Source: Bacteroidota bacterium
GTDB lineage: Bacteria > Bacteroidota > Bacteroidia > Flavobacteriales > Flavobacteriaceae
Length of the DNA: 64,000 nt
Direction: 5' to 3'
Assembly (NCBI GenBank): GCA_023386585.1
Contig: JAEWJM010000025.1
Span: 124,001 to 188,000 of the forward strand
The position numbers were made by a program, and so were the translations under genes. The notes beneath the pieces are model-generated. The model made no database searches. It worked only from the letters and a program-made list of their open reading frames with translations, and had not been told where the DNA came from. Each line of letters opens with the position of its first letter. Position 1 is the first letter of the stretch. Below are positions 34,310 through 43,618 of this stretch, in pieces.

Positions 34310-35011
34310 TTATTTGCAATGCGGCGCAGCCATTACCGAAAGGCTGACATTTGACGGCGAAAAATGCGAATTGCCAAGCGATAATCCGCGGGCGATAAAA
34401 ACAATTCCAACAGCTGCCATTACATAAGGAATCGTTTTTTGAATCTTGATCCGGAAGGAATCCGTCGCCAGTCTGTACACATACGTGACGGCGCTCATCA
34501 GTGGAACGGTTCCCAACCCAAACAATACCATGTATGCCGCACCCAGAAAGACCTGCTGTGTTGCAAGCGCACCGAAAAGTGCCGCATAAACCATCGCACA
34601 AGGCAAGAGTCCGTTAAGCAAGCCGATTGTATAAATTGAGCTAAACGACTGGCTGCGCAACCTTGCTCCCATCGCCGATTTTCCCTTTGCGAGGAGTCGG
34701 TAAACAGGTTGTGACAAGTTAACTTTTGCGAATTTTTTCTCTGGAATCACAACGATCAGGATCATGATGCATCCCGCCAAAATTGATAGCCACTGTTGCA
34801 TTCCGGCAAGGTAGAGTCCGCGGCCAAAGCATCCGAAAAGCAAGCCTAATGAGGTGTATGAGGTGAGTCGCCCGAGATGATAGGTCATGATTTGGAGTGC
34901 CTTTTTCTCGGGATTGTTGCGCGCAACAGGAAGCATCATCGCTACCGGGCCGCACATCGCAATGCAATGCAGGCTGCTGATTAATCCTAATATGAGCGCG
35001 GTGGCCAACAT
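34310..35011 (-). CDS. Sulfite exporter TauE/SafE-like membrane protein of the cbb3 cluster
   Basis: A 233-residue inner-membrane protein with about six helices. GLISSLHCIAMCGPVAMML at the N-terminus is the signature of the SafE/UreH/DsbD-like family; a matching LNGLLPCAMVYAALFGALA follows. In many bacteria this family member is located with cbb3 oxidase genes and is linked to copper or cytochrome maturation. The start is the ATG ending at 35011, 1 bp after the ccoH stop; the longer reading frame overlaps ccoH. It is the last gene of the cco operon. Confidence 0.82.
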   Translation of the reverse strand: MLATALILGLISSLHCIAMCGPVAMMLPVARNNPEKKALQIMTYHLGRLTSYTSLGLLFGCFGRGLYLAGMQQWLSILAGCIMILIVVIPEKKFAKVNLSQPVYRLLAKGKSAMGARLRSQSFSSIYTIGLLNGLLPCAMVYAALFGALATQQVFLGAAYMVLFGLGTVPLMSAVTYVYRLATDSFRIKIQKTIPYVMAAVGIVFIARGLSLGNSHFSPSNVSLSVMAAPHCK

Positions 35012-35012
35012 C

Positions 35013-35462
35013 TTACTTAGTATAAATTCCCTTTTCGATCGTATAATCTTTGCCGTCATACTTCCACGAAAGTGTGATCCGCCATTCGCCGGCAGGAAAA
35101 TCTTTTGAAGAAATTATCATTGAATGATCGGTCAACGCGATCGCCTTCACAAAATCGAGTTTTTTAGAAGACGGCCGATAGAACGAAACCGTTCCTTGTA
35201 TCTTATCGGATTGCATCGAAAGCGGAAAATCGATCGTCACTCCATCGGAACCTGCACTTATTTGCGGTTTTTCTGTCAGCTCCTCGGCATTTTGCAACTT
35301 GGTCATTTCTTCACCGAAATGCGCGTCGTGCTTGTAATATTCGTCGATGACCAGCTCGTTGTCGTACTTTGAATTTCCCTGTACCTTGATAACAAAATAC
35401 AGTATGAAGGACATAAATAAAACAAAGGCAATTACGATAGATGTTCCCCAATTGAGTTTCAT
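35013..35462 (-). CDS. ccoH: cbb3 oxidase assembly protein CcoH/FixH
   Basis: A 149-residue protein: one N-terminal helix (TSIVIAFVLFMSFILYFVIKV) and a periplasmic FixH-like beta domain with ITLSWKYDGKDYTIEKGIY at the end. Part of the ccoGH pair that aids CcoI-dependent copper delivery to cbb3 oxidase. It is 6 bp from ccoG and 1 bp from the SafE-like gene. Confidence 0.88.
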   Translation of the reverse strand: MKLNWGTSIVIAFVLFMSFILYFVIKVQGNSKYDNELVIDEYYKHDAHFGEEMTKLQNAEELTEKPQISAGSDGVTIDFPLSMQSDKIQGTVSFYRPSSKKLDFVKAIALTDHSMIISSKDFPAGEWRITLSWKYDGKDYTIEKGIYTK

Positions 35463-35468
35463 TGTACT

Positions 35469-36890
35469 TTAATTAAATGATCGTGGACCAAGAAAATTGG
35501 TTCCCGTTGTCTGCAGCAGCTTCGTTCCCGAATATACACCAATTTTAAGCTTCGTCTTGTCGCCATTGAGAAGCAGCTTGTTGATTTCAATAAAAAGCGT
35601 TCCCTGGACAACACTTTGGGCGCGTACGGTAATGTCCTGTTTGCCGACCAATATGATTTTGCCTTCCTGCGACAACGGTTCGAATCGGATATGCGTATAA
35701 TCCTGCGCGGTTTTGTTCACGATCCGGAACGTATAAACGTTGCTGATATTCTCGCCTTTGTGCTGAAAGAGTTGGCCGGGAACACGCAAAAGCGTAGCCT
35801 CGACGTTGCTTCTCAGGAACAGCAATCCGACCAGCAGGCCAATTAAAATTGCGAGCACCGAAGTATAACCCTTCATCCTCGCCGTAAAACGAAAAGGTTC
35901 CTTTTTTTCAATTTCGTCTTCAGATGCGTAACGGATCAGGCCTTTCGGGTATCCGATGCCCGTCATGATCGAATCGCATTCGTCAATGCAGGCGGTGCAA
36001 TTGATGCACTCCAGTTGCGTTCCGTTGCGGATGTCGATACCTGTCGGGCAGACGTTCACGCACTGCATGCAATCGATGCAGTCGCCTTTGCCGCTTAACG
36101 CGCGGTCTTCACGCTTGTCAAACTTCGCGCGGCCGGCCAGTTTTTCACCGCGGACAAAATCGTAGGCGACATTAATCGACTTATTGTCAAGCAGCACGCC
36201 CTGAAGACGGCCGTACGGGCAAGCAATTATGCAAACCTGCTCACGAAACCACGCGAATACAAAGTAAAATATTCCGGTAAAAATAAGTAACGCGGTAAAG
36301 TTCCTTGCCTGATCAAGCGGACCTTGCTCGATCATCAGCCACAATTGGTCGCTGCCAATGACATACGCGAGGAATACGTTGGCAATTATGAAAGATATAA
36401 CGAAGAATATGGTCCATTTTAGGAGCCGCTTGCGGATCTTTTCGGCATTCCATTCTTGTTTGTCGAGCCGAATCTGCGCTCCGCGGTCGCCATCGATCCA
36501 AAATTCAATCCGACGGAAAACCATTTCCATGAAGATCGTTTGCGGGCAGATCCAGCCGCAAAATATCCGGCCAAAAACAACCGTAAATAGGATTATGAAC
36601 ACGACTCCGATGATCATCATGATCACGAAAAGGTAAAAATCCTGTGGCCAGAACGGAAAACCGAAGATATTGAAACGGCGTTCCAGCACATTGAACATCA
36701 TGAACTGGTTGCCGTTTACTTTTATGAACGGATTGGCGAGAAGTATCAGCAACAACAGGTAGCTGACGTACTTCCGGTAGCGGAAAAATTTGCCCTTGGG
36801 TTTCTTCGGAAAAACAAATTTGCGCTTTCCTTCGGCGTCCAATGTGCCTATTTTGTCACGGAAGGATTGATTCGGTGGATTTGGGGTCAT
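35469..36890 (-). CDS. ccoG: cbb3 oxidase accessory iron-sulfur protein CcoG/RdxA
   Basis: A 473-residue membrane protein with about five helices and two ferredoxin-type 4Fe-4S sites: CIDCMQCVNVCPTGI and CINCTACIDECDSIM near residues 260-300. A polyferredoxin-like region VFGRIFCGWICPQTIF precedes them. The C-terminal domain is periplasmic and beta-rich. Known CcoG reduces Cu(II) for oxidase assembly. It lies between ccoP and ccoH, 2 bp from the former. Confidence 0.92.
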   Translation of the reverse strand: MTPNPPNQSFRDKIGTLDAEGKRKFVFPKKPKGKFFRYRKYVSYLLLLILLANPFIKVNGNQFMMFNVLERRFNIFGFPFWPQDFYLFVIMMIIGVVFIILFTVVFGRIFCGWICPQTIFMEMVFRRIEFWIDGDRGAQIRLDKQEWNAEKIRKRLLKWTIFFVISFIIANVFLAYVIGSDQLWLMIEQGPLDQARNFTALLIFTGIFYFVFAWFREQVCIIACPYGRLQGVLLDNKSINVAYDFVRGEKLAGRAKFDKREDRALSGKGDCIDCMQCVNVCPTGIDIRNGTQLECINCTACIDECDSIMTGIGYPKGLIRYASEDEIEKKEPFRFTARMKGYTSVLAILIGLLVGLLFLRSNVEATLLRVPGQLFQHKGENISNVYTFRIVNKTAQDYTHIRFEPLSQEGKIILVGKQDITVRAQSVVQGTLFIEINKLLLNGDKTKLKIGVYSGTKLLQTTGTNFLGPRSFN

Positions 36891-36892
36891 TA

Positions 36893-37807
36893 TTACTTAA
36901 TTGTTGCCGCAGTTTTCATTGGCGGATTGCCCGTCGGAACCCACAGGTCGCCGTCGGGAGCCTTCGGATCTTTTGGATTGCTTCCCTGAAGTGACAAAAT
37001 GTAGCTTGCGACGGTCTGTATCTCGGTAGGTTTTAGCGTTCCTTTCCAGGCCACCATTCCTTTTCCATCGCGGCCGCCATTGGTAATCGTATGGAATAAA
37101 TTCTTGACATCACCGCCAAAAATCCAGTGATCATCGGTCAGGTTCGGACCGATTTGCCCACCGCCATCGGCACGGTGACAAGCGGCACAGTTGGTTTCAA
37201 AAATGGTTTTGCCTTTTGCGAGCGCAGCAGCGTCGGTCAGCAGGACGACATTTTTCTCGTCGAGCATGTCCGGAGCGTGTTTTTTGTATTCTTCAATATC
37301 AATTTTGGCCTGTTGGACTTCTTTCCTGAATTCGGTTTCCTGATCGTCGCCGCCCAAAACTTCGTACCGTACGAGATAAATAGCGGCGAAAATAATTCCA
37401 CCATAAAAAAGGTAAAGCCACCACGGCGGAAGGTTATTGTCGAGTTCGCGGATGCCATCATAATCGTGTTCGAGAAGCAGCAATGCATCGTTTTCAACGG
37501 GCTCGGAAGCAGTCAGCTTTTTCATCAGCTTCTTAAACCAAGGCCTTTCGCGAATCGGAACAGCTTGCGCCTGCTCGATTTCAAGCCGCTTTTCTTCAGG
37601 CGTAAGCTGATACGCAATGTTGTTGATGGCGCTCACCATGACCTCAACTGAGATCAGCGCGACGAGAAATACAAACAAAACCAGCAGGACTATTGGATAA
37701 CGGATAAAAGCAGGCTGGCTTCCTGAGTCGATAAAATACTCGAGCAAACCGCCAAAACCGAAGAATATTACCGGAACCCGAACGAAATTGGGGAAATAAT
37801 TTTTCAT
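36893..37807 (-). CDS. ccoP: cbb3 oxidase subunit CcoP, monohaem form
   Basis: A 304-residue membrane-anchored cytochrome. Two N-terminal helices (residues about 35-65 and 130-150) surround the EHDYDGIRELDNNLPPWW segment, the CcoP hallmark. Only one CxxCH is found, in NCAACHRADGGGQIGPNL near residue 208. Classical proteobacterial CcoP has two haem-c domains, so the second is absent here. The gene overlaps ccoQ by 4 bp. Confidence 0.93.
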   Translation of the reverse strand: MKNYFPNFVRVPVIFFGFGGLLEYFIDSGSQPAFIRYPIVLLVLFVFLVALISVEVMVSAINNIAYQLTPEEKRLEIEQAQAVPIRERPWFKKLMKKLTASEPVENDALLLLEHDYDGIRELDNNLPPWWLYLFYGGIIFAAIYLVRYEVLGGDDQETEFRKEVQQAKIDIEEYKKHAPDMLDEKNVVLLTDAAALAKGKTIFETNCAACHRADGGGQIGPNLTDDHWIFGGDVKNLFHTITNGGRDGKGMVAWKGTLKPTEIQTVASYILSLQGSNPKDPKAPDGDLWVPTGNPPMKTAATIK

Positions 37808-37992
37808 GCTTCGTGATTTTTGAAGTTATCGTTGAGTGGCATTTGGCTGAGCTCTGCAATTTTTTCCTTGCGGTATGAGAACACCCAGATTCCCAGTCCA
37901 ACGAAAAAGAGGAAGAATATGAGCAGCGACAGGATCGGATAAATTTCGACTCCGGCGATAGTTTCCAAATTGTGTTTTATTTGTTCGAACAT
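37804..37992 (-). CDS. ccoQ: cbb3 oxidase subunit CcoQ
   Basis: A 62-residue single-helix protein (LSLLIFFLFFVGLGIWVFSY) with the usual RKEKIAEL polar tail, between the ccoNO fusion and ccoP, 6 bp after ccoNO. Confidence 0.88.
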   Translation of the reverse strand: MFEQIKHNLETIAGVEIYPILSLLIFFLFFVGLGIWVFSYRKEKIAELSQMPLNDNFKNHEA

Positions 37993-37998
37993 GGCCTG

Positions 37999-40185
37999 TT
38001 AATTAGCGTTTGTTTTAATTTTTATATCGGTACCAAGGCGCTGGATGTAAGAAATAAGCGCTATGATTTCGCGGTCTCGCATCGGAACAAACTTTTCGCC
38101 TTTCGCCGCGGCAGCTTTCCTGCTTTCTTCATAACTCTTGGCAAAATCGGGATCAGAATGAAGGCTTTCCTCGATTTTTTGGCTTTGCGTTGCTATTGAT
38201 TTCCTTGCATTGGCGATATCCTGGTCAGTGTAGGGTACGCCCAAACTTCGCATCGCATTCATCTTGCCTTCAATGTTAGAATAGTCCATTTCACGATTTG
38301 CGAAAAGCCACTTGTAACCCGGCATGATCGACCCCGCTGAGGTACTTTGCGGATCCCATAAATGGTTGAAATGCCAGTTGTCGTTGTATTTTCCGCCAAC
38401 CCGAAGCAAATCGGGGCCGGTTCGCTTTGATCCCCATAAGAATGGATGGTCGTAAACAAATTCGCCGGCTTTTGATTGCGGACCGTAACGTTCGACTTCA
38501 CTTCGAAATGGCCGCACCATCTGGGAGTGGCAGTTTACACAGCCTTCGCGTATATAGATATCCCGGCCCTCGAGTTCCATCGGCGTGTAGGGTTTGACGC
38601 TGGTGATGGTCGGGATATTTGATTTAACCATAATTGTTGGAACGATCTGGATAATTCCACCGATTAGGATCGCCACAGTTGCGAGAATCGTCAATTGGAT
38701 CGGCTTCCTTTCAAGCCACGGGTGAAACTTCTCGCCTTTTACGCGGCCTTTGCTGATTCTTTCCAATTCGGGCGCTTCGGCAAGTTCGTCCTGGATTGTT
38801 GCATTCGCCCTGATCGTTTTATAAACATTGTAGATCAGAATGAACATTCCGATGATATACATGGTTCCGCCAATGGCACGCATCCAATACATGGGGATGA
38901 TTTGCTGTACGGTTTCAAGGAAGTTGCCGTAAGTCAGCGTACCGTCGGGATTGAACTGTTTCCACATCGATGCCTGGACAAATCCGGCGACATAAAGCGG
39001 TAAAGTGTAGATGATGATTCCAAGCGTACCAAGCCAGAAATGCACGTTGGCCAGTTTTGTGGAAAACAATGGCGCTTTTGTCATTCGCGGAACCAGCCAA
39101 TAAATCATTCCGAAGGCAAGGAAACCGTTCCAACCAAGTGCGCCAACGTGAACGTGTGCAATGATCCAGTCGGTGAAATGCGCGATTCCGTTAACGTTTT
39201 TCAACGAAAGCATCGGCCCTTCGAAAGTGGCCATTCCGTAGGCAGTAATTGCAACCACGAAGAATTTTAGCACCGGATCGACCCGGACTTTATCCCATAC
39301 GCCACGCAAAGTGAGCAAGCCGTTGATCATTCCGCCCCAAGAGGGTGCGATGAGCATCACCGAGAAAACTACGCCCAGATTTTGCGCCCATGTTGGCAAT
39401 GCTGAATACAAAAGATGGTGCGGACCTGCCCAGATGTAAATAAAGATCAGGGACCAAAAATGTATGATAGATAGGCGATACGAATAAACTGGCCGATTTG
39501 CCGCTTTCGGTACGAAGTAGTACATCAATCCCAAAAACGGGGTCGTCAGGAAAAACGCCACCGCGTTGTGGCCGTACCACCATTGCACCAAAGCATCCTG
39601 AACACCAGCGTAAACGGAATAGCTTTTCATCGCCGACACCGGAAGTTCGATACTGTTGAATATATGAAGAACCGCTACCGTTACGAATGTTGCCAGGTAA
39701 AACCAGATCGCGACGTAAAGGTGCCTTTCCCTACGGCGCAGGATGGTTCCGATCATGTTGATTCCGAAAATTACCCAAACGATTGCGATCGCAATATCTA
39801 TAGGCCACTCGAGTTCGGCGTATTCTTTTGAAGTCGTATAGCCCAAAGGAAGCGAGATCGCCGCGGCGACAATGATAAGCTGCCAGCCCCAAAAATGCAG
39901 ATTGCTCAGAAAATCGCTGTACATCCGCGCTTTGAGAAGGCGCTGAAGCGAATAATAAATTCCCGCAAACATCGCGTTGCCGACAAATGCGAAAATTACC
40001 GCATTGGTGTGCAGCGGCCGAAGCCTTCCGAAACTAAGCCACGAAATCCCGTCGGTGAGATTGGGGAACATGAATAAAAATGCGAGCAACAACCCTACTG
40101 CCATCCCGACGGCGCCGAACAGAATCGTCGCGTAGAGAAACTTCTTTACAATTTTGTTGTCGTAATAAAACTGCTGGACTTCCAT
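37999..40185 (-). CDS. ccoN: cbb3 oxidase fused catalytic/cytochrome c subunit CcoNO
   Basis: A 728-residue fusion. Residues about 1-480 are CcoN with the haem and copper ligands: LRPLHTNAVIFAF (low-spin His), WWYGHNAVAFFL (CuB His), GPHHLLYS (CuB His pair), and IAHVHVGALGWNG (haem His). Residues about 520-728 are CcoO with a membrane anchor and a single c-type haem (EGCVNCHSQMVRP, axial Met downstream). A fused NO subunit is typical of Bacteroidetes. It is the terminal oxidase for growth at low oxygen. It lies 2 bp after ccoS. Confidence 0.95.
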   Translation of the reverse strand: MEVQQFYYDNKIVKKFLYATILFGAVGMAVGLLLAFLFMFPNLTDGISWLSFGRLRPLHTNAVIFAFVGNAMFAGIYYSLQRLLKARMYSDFLSNLHFWGWQLIIVAAAISLPLGYTTSKEYAELEWPIDIAIAIVWVIFGINMIGTILRRRERHLYVAIWFYLATFVTVAVLHIFNSIELPVSAMKSYSVYAGVQDALVQWWYGHNAVAFFLTTPFLGLMYYFVPKAANRPVYSYRLSIIHFWSLIFIYIWAGPHHLLYSALPTWAQNLGVVFSVMLIAPSWGGMINGLLTLRGVWDKVRVDPVLKFFVVAITAYGMATFEGPMLSLKNVNGIAHFTDWIIAHVHVGALGWNGFLAFGMIYWLVPRMTKAPLFSTKLANVHFWLGTLGIIIYTLPLYVAGFVQASMWKQFNPDGTLTYGNFLETVQQIIPMYWMRAIGGTMYIIGMFILIYNVYKTIRANATIQDELAEAPELERISKGRVKGEKFHPWLERKPIQLTILATVAILIGGIIQIVPTIMVKSNIPTITSVKPYTPMELEGRDIYIREGCVNCHSQMVRPFRSEVERYGPQSKAGEFVYDHPFLWGSKRTGPDLLRVGGKYNDNWHFNHLWDPQSTSAGSIMPGYKWLFANREMDYSNIEGKMNAMRSLGVPYTDQDIANARKSIATQSQKIEESLHSDPDFAKSYEESRKAAAAKGEKFVPMRDREIIALISYIQRLGTDIKIKTNAN

Positions 40186-40187
40186 AT

Positions 40188-40370
40188 CTATTTTTGATTT
40201 TCTTGAGTTGGTTCTGATTCGGTTGATTTTAGTTCATCGTCAAACAACATGCGGACAGACGGCGTGTAATCGTCATCGTACTGGCCGCTTTTTACCGCCT
40301 TTACAAACGCTGTAAAAAAAATTATCGCTACAATTATGCTGATTGAAATTAGAAGGTAGATGACGCTCAT
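40188..40370 (-). CDS. ccoS: cbb3 oxidase assembly protein CcoS
   Basis: A 60-residue single-helix protein (IYLLISISIIVAIIFFTAFVKAVKSGQYDDD) with the family's acidic tail. Its ATG overlaps the ccoI stop by 4 bp. Required for cofactor insertion in other bacteria. Confidence 0.9.
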   Translation of the reverse strand: MSVIYLLISISIIVAIIFFTAFVKAVKSGQYDDDYTPSVRMLFDDELKSTESEPTQENQK

Positions 40371-42829
40371 GGGTTATTTTTCAGGGCCAAAAGTAAATCC
40401 CGCTTTTCTGAAAAAATATGACTTGGGTCACCCTTTTGGGGAACAAAGCCGACTTTCAGCTTTCGGGAATAAAAATTACTTGCGGCAGTTACAAAACTTA
40501 TAATCGTGATGGTGCTCAAAGGCATTATGATGGCCGCCACAATCGGGAGCAAATTGCCGGTCACCGCGAAACTAAGTCCGACGATATTATAGGCAATCGA
40601 CAGTACGAAACTCATTCTTATGACCCGGATTGCCCTTTTTGACATCTTCATAAAGCGGCCGAGCTTGGCAAATTCCCCGGCGTCCAGGATCGCATCGCAG
40701 GCTGGTGAAAAGACATTTACATTTTCAGACAGCGCAATTCCGATGTCACTTTGTGCCAAGGCGCCCGCATCGTTCAATCCATCGCCAACCATCATAACCG
40801 TCTTTCCCTCTGCCTGAAGATTTTTTATGAACCTCAGTTTTTCCTCGGGTTTCTGATTAAAAACCAGTTCGACATTTTCAGGCAGCATCTCTTGCAAAAG
40901 CGTGCGTTCGCCTTCGTTGTCTCCCGACAAAACCTTCAAAGTATAGTTGGCGCTTAGTTCACTGAACAACCGTTGCAATCCCGGGCGGTATTCGTTGTGC
41001 AGCGCAAACGACCCAATATAAATTCCGTCGATATTTATTCCGACGGTAGTTTGCAATGCGTTTCGAATGTCGGTATTGCCGGTAAAATTGGGAGACCCGA
41101 TGCGAATTTGATGGCCATCAACGAGTCCGGAAATTCCCTGCCCGATTATTTCATTAAATTCACCGACCTCAAAGTTTCGGCAATTGGATAAATGTTCATA
41201 AAGCATCCTGCTGAGCGGATGATTCGATGCGCGCAGCAAATTTTTCATCCAGGATTTCTCTGTATCCGAAAGAAAGTTTCCTTCGTAAGTAAAAGTCGAT
41301 TTTGCGTTTGTGGTAATTGTTCCTGTCTTGTCAAAAACCACAGTGTCAACCGCGGCGATCTGCTCGATTGCCAGTGTGTTTTTGAGGTAGAATTTTGCCC
41401 GTCCAAAGATTCGCAGCACATTGCCCAAGGTAAATGGCGCCGTCAACGCCAATGCGCACGGACAAGCCACGATCAACACCGCTGTAAAAACATTGAAGGC
41501 GATATTAACGTCAAAAAACAGCCAATAGCCGAGGCCGGCAAATGCGATCAAAAGCAAAGCCGGTGTAAAGTAATGGCTCAGGCTGTCGGTAATGGATCGA
41601 TAGCTGCGGTTGACGTCTTTCTGAAACGCGTCGTTGCTCCACAATTGGGTGAGGTAGCTTTGCGATACCGGCTGTAAGATTTCGATTTCGATCGCTGCGC
41701 CGGCCAGTCTTCCGCCCGCAAAAACTTTATCACCGGAGACTTTGCTCACCGGAATTGCTTCGCCGGTGACGAAACTGTAATCAATCGACGCGGCATCGGA
41801 GATAAGAATTCCGTCGGCAGGAATGATTTCGAGATTCCTGATCAGGAGCCGATCGCCTTTGTCGACTTCATAAACCGGTATGTTTTCTTCATGCAAGTCC
41901 GACTTGATCCGTGTAACTGCGATCGGGAAGTACGATTTGAAATCCCGCTCGAAGTCCAAAAATTTATACGTCTTATGCTGGAACATCTTGCCCAGCAGCA
42001 TAAAAAATACGAGTCCGCTCATGCTGTCAAAAAAACCCGGCCCGTGATCGAGCAGAATATCGGCGACACTTCGGACGAACATCACGACAATGCCAAGCGC
42101 AATCGGGATTTCGATGTTGAGCATTTTCGTCCTGATGCTTTTGTATGCTGCGACGTAGTATCCGCTGGCAGAATAGAAGAAACTGGGAAGTGCGAGGGCG
42201 AAAATCAGCCACCGAAAAAATCCACGGTATTGATCGAGCCAAAACTCACGCTCTTCGAAATATTCCGGAAACGACAAAAGCATGATATTGCCAAAGCAAA
42301 AAAAGGCAACCCCTAATTTATAGGTCAGGCTTCGGTCGTGGCGCGTTTTCGCGTTTTCAAAATTGTCGAGGCTTATGTAAGGTTCGTAACCGATTGCCGA
42401 CAAAAGATGAACGACGTCTTTGAGCGAAAGCTTTTCGGAATTGTAATTAATGCGGACTTTCTTCTCGTGAAAGTTAACTTGTGACGATGTGATTTCGGGC
42501 TGCAGCCTGCGTAGGTTTTCGAGAATCCAGATGCAGGAACTGCAATGAATGTGCGGGATTTGAAGCGAAACGATCTGGATGCCGCCTTCGCTGAATTCGA
42601 CCAGCCCGTCAACGATTTTCGGATTATCCAAAAAGTCGTATTTGTTGTCATTATCAAGTGGCACAGCTCCCGGCGCAAACTCCATTTCATAATACGATGA
42701 AAGGCCGTTACTGCTGAAAATCTCATACACTGTTTGGCAGCCTTTGCAGCAAAACGACTTGTCGTCAAAATGCAGGACCTCCGTTTCATTCACATCTTTT
42801 CCGCAATGGAAGCAATTGCTGTTGGCCAT
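40367..42829 (-). CDS. ccoI: Copper-transporting P-type ATPase CcoI/FixI
   Basis: An 820-residue inner-membrane pump that supplies copper to cbb3 oxidase. The N-terminus is Cys-rich (CFHCG, CCKGC), followed by a heavy-metal-binding domain with HCSSCIWIL. Other signatures are CPCALALTAPF in the transport helix, DKTGTITT (phosphorylated Asp), and GDGLNDAGALAQSD near the C-terminus. The start at ATG 42829 is chosen over a codon 8 residues upstream. An FNR-type promoter precedes it, and a second FNR-type promoter lies inside its 3' end for the ccoS operon. Confidence 0.95.
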   Translation of the reverse strand: MANSNCFHCGKDVNETEVLHFDDKSFCCKGCQTVYEIFSSNGLSSYYEMEFAPGAVPLDNDNKYDFLDNPKIVDGLVEFSEGGIQIVSLQIPHIHCSSCIWILENLRRLQPEITSSQVNFHEKKVRINYNSEKLSLKDVVHLLSAIGYEPYISLDNFENAKTRHDRSLTYKLGVAFFCFGNIMLLSFPEYFEEREFWLDQYRGFFRWLIFALALPSFFYSASGYYVAAYKSIRTKMLNIEIPIALGIVVMFVRSVADILLDHGPGFFDSMSGLVFFMLLGKMFQHKTYKFLDFERDFKSYFPIAVTRIKSDLHEENIPVYEVDKGDRLLIRNLEIIPADGILISDAASIDYSFVTGEAIPVSKVSGDKVFAGGRLAGAAIEIEILQPVSQSYLTQLWSNDAFQKDVNRSYRSITDSLSHYFTPALLLIAFAGLGYWLFFDVNIAFNVFTAVLIVACPCALALTAPFTLGNVLRIFGRAKFYLKNTLAIEQIAAVDTVVFDKTGTITTNAKSTFTYEGNFLSDTEKSWMKNLLRASNHPLSRMLYEHLSNCRNFEVGEFNEIIGQGISGLVDGHQIRIGSPNFTGNTDIRNALQTTVGINIDGIYIGSFALHNEYRPGLQRLFSELSANYTLKVLSGDNEGERTLLQEMLPENVELVFNQKPEEKLRFIKNLQAEGKTVMMVGDGLNDAGALAQSDIGIALSENVNVFSPACDAILDAGEFAKLGRFMKMSKRAIRVIRMSFVLSIAYNIVGLSFAVTGNLLPIVAAIIMPLSTITIISFVTAASNFYSRKLKVGFVPQKGDPSHIFSEKRDLLLALKNNP
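40388..40430 (-). promoter_or_regulatory. FNR-type site and internal promoter for ccoSNOQPGH
   Basis: Minus-strand TGACCCAAGTCA (40430-40419) and, 23 bp later, TACTTTTG (40395-40388), a perfect -7 element. Both lie within the 3' end of ccoI. A transcript from here would begin about 15 bp before the ccoS ATG. Confidence 0.7.
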
Positions 42830-42850
42830 TATCCGATTATTAAACCGCTG

Positions 42851-42893
42851 CAAATTTCCGCGATGGACAGCGTCGGTAAAATGATGTATATCA
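42851..42893 (-). promoter_or_regulatory. FNR-type site and promoter of ccoI
   Basis: Minus-strand TGATATACATCA (42893-42882), a TGAT/ATCA palindrome, and 23 bp later GAAATTTG (42858-42851), a -7 element with one mismatch. The same GAAATTTG occurs at the nos promoter. Confidence 0.7.
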
Positions 42894-42961
42894 CAATTGA
42901 ACTGTCATCTCGGAGCGTGATCGAAAATGACCGCGTGATTACCTATTTTAATAGGCCGAGA

Positions 42962-43004
42962 TGATTTAAATCATATTTTGTTCGGCACTTGAAGAATAAT
43001 TTTG
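42962..43004 (+). promoter_or_regulatory. FNR-type site and promoter of the crp-like gene
   Basis: TGATTTAAATCA (42962-42973) within a perfect 14-bp palindrome ATGATTTAAATCAT, followed after 23 bp by TAATTTTG (42997-43004), a perfect -7 element. The ATG follows 20 bp later. Confidence 0.8.
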
Positions 43005-43024
43005 CAGTGCGTAAATTATAATCC

Positions 43025-43618
43025 ATGCAGATAGATGTCGATTTGCTCTTCACCTGGGGCGCGATAGCGAAGAAATATAAAAAGAACGATGTCATTTTTG
43101 ACGAAGGATGTGCCGCTCTTTTTTACTTTCAGGTGATTGAAGGCACTGTCCGCATGTACAATTCGAACAGCGACGGAAAGGAGTTTACGCAGGGATTTTT
43201 CTCCAACGGAAGCAGTTTTGGCGAGCCTCCGCTTCTGATCAATGAAACCTATCCGGCGACTGCGGTTGCAATGCACGACTGCGCAGTATTAAAACTGGCA
43301 AAGGACAAATTCCTGCGGATCCTTGACGAATATCCGGCGGTGCAAAAGGAATTCCTCATCCTGATGGCGCAACGCATCCACTCGAAGGCAAATACGTCAA
43401 AAGAAATCATCAATCAGCGGCCGGAATTCCGGATACAGGCATTTTTGAGCTCATATAAAAAGAAAAACACTTCCGAAAGTTCAAAAATTTTGATACCTTA
43501 TACCCGACAAGAAATTGCCAATTTCACTGGATTGCGTGTCGAAACAGTCATTCGCGCACTCACAAAAATGAACGGTACCAAAAAAGTTGAAATTATTAAT
43601 CACAAGATCTACTACTAA
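43025..43618 (+). CDS. CRP/FNR family transcription regulator
   Basis: A 197-residue regulator with a cyclic-nucleotide-binding-fold domain (residues about 20-120; no arginine-phosphate signature was checked) and a C-terminal HTH whose recognition helix is LRVETVIRALTKM. The FNR-type Ser of the E-xx-SR triad is Ile here, so its specificity may differ from that of the receiver-CRP regulator. No N-terminal Cys cluster is present. Its own promoter carries an FNR-type site, which suggests autoregulation or control by the FixL pathway. Its TAA overlaps the next ATG by one base. Confidence 0.85.
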   Translation: MQIDVDLLFTWGAIAKKYKKNDVIFDEGCAALFYFQVIEGTVRMYNSNSDGKEFTQGFFSNGSSFGEPPLLINETYPATAVAMHDCAVLKLAKDKFLRILDEYPAVQKEFLILMAQRIHSKANTSKEIINQRPEFRIQAFLSSYKKKNTSESSKILIPYTRQEIANFTGLRVETVIRALTKMNGTKKVEIINHKIYY

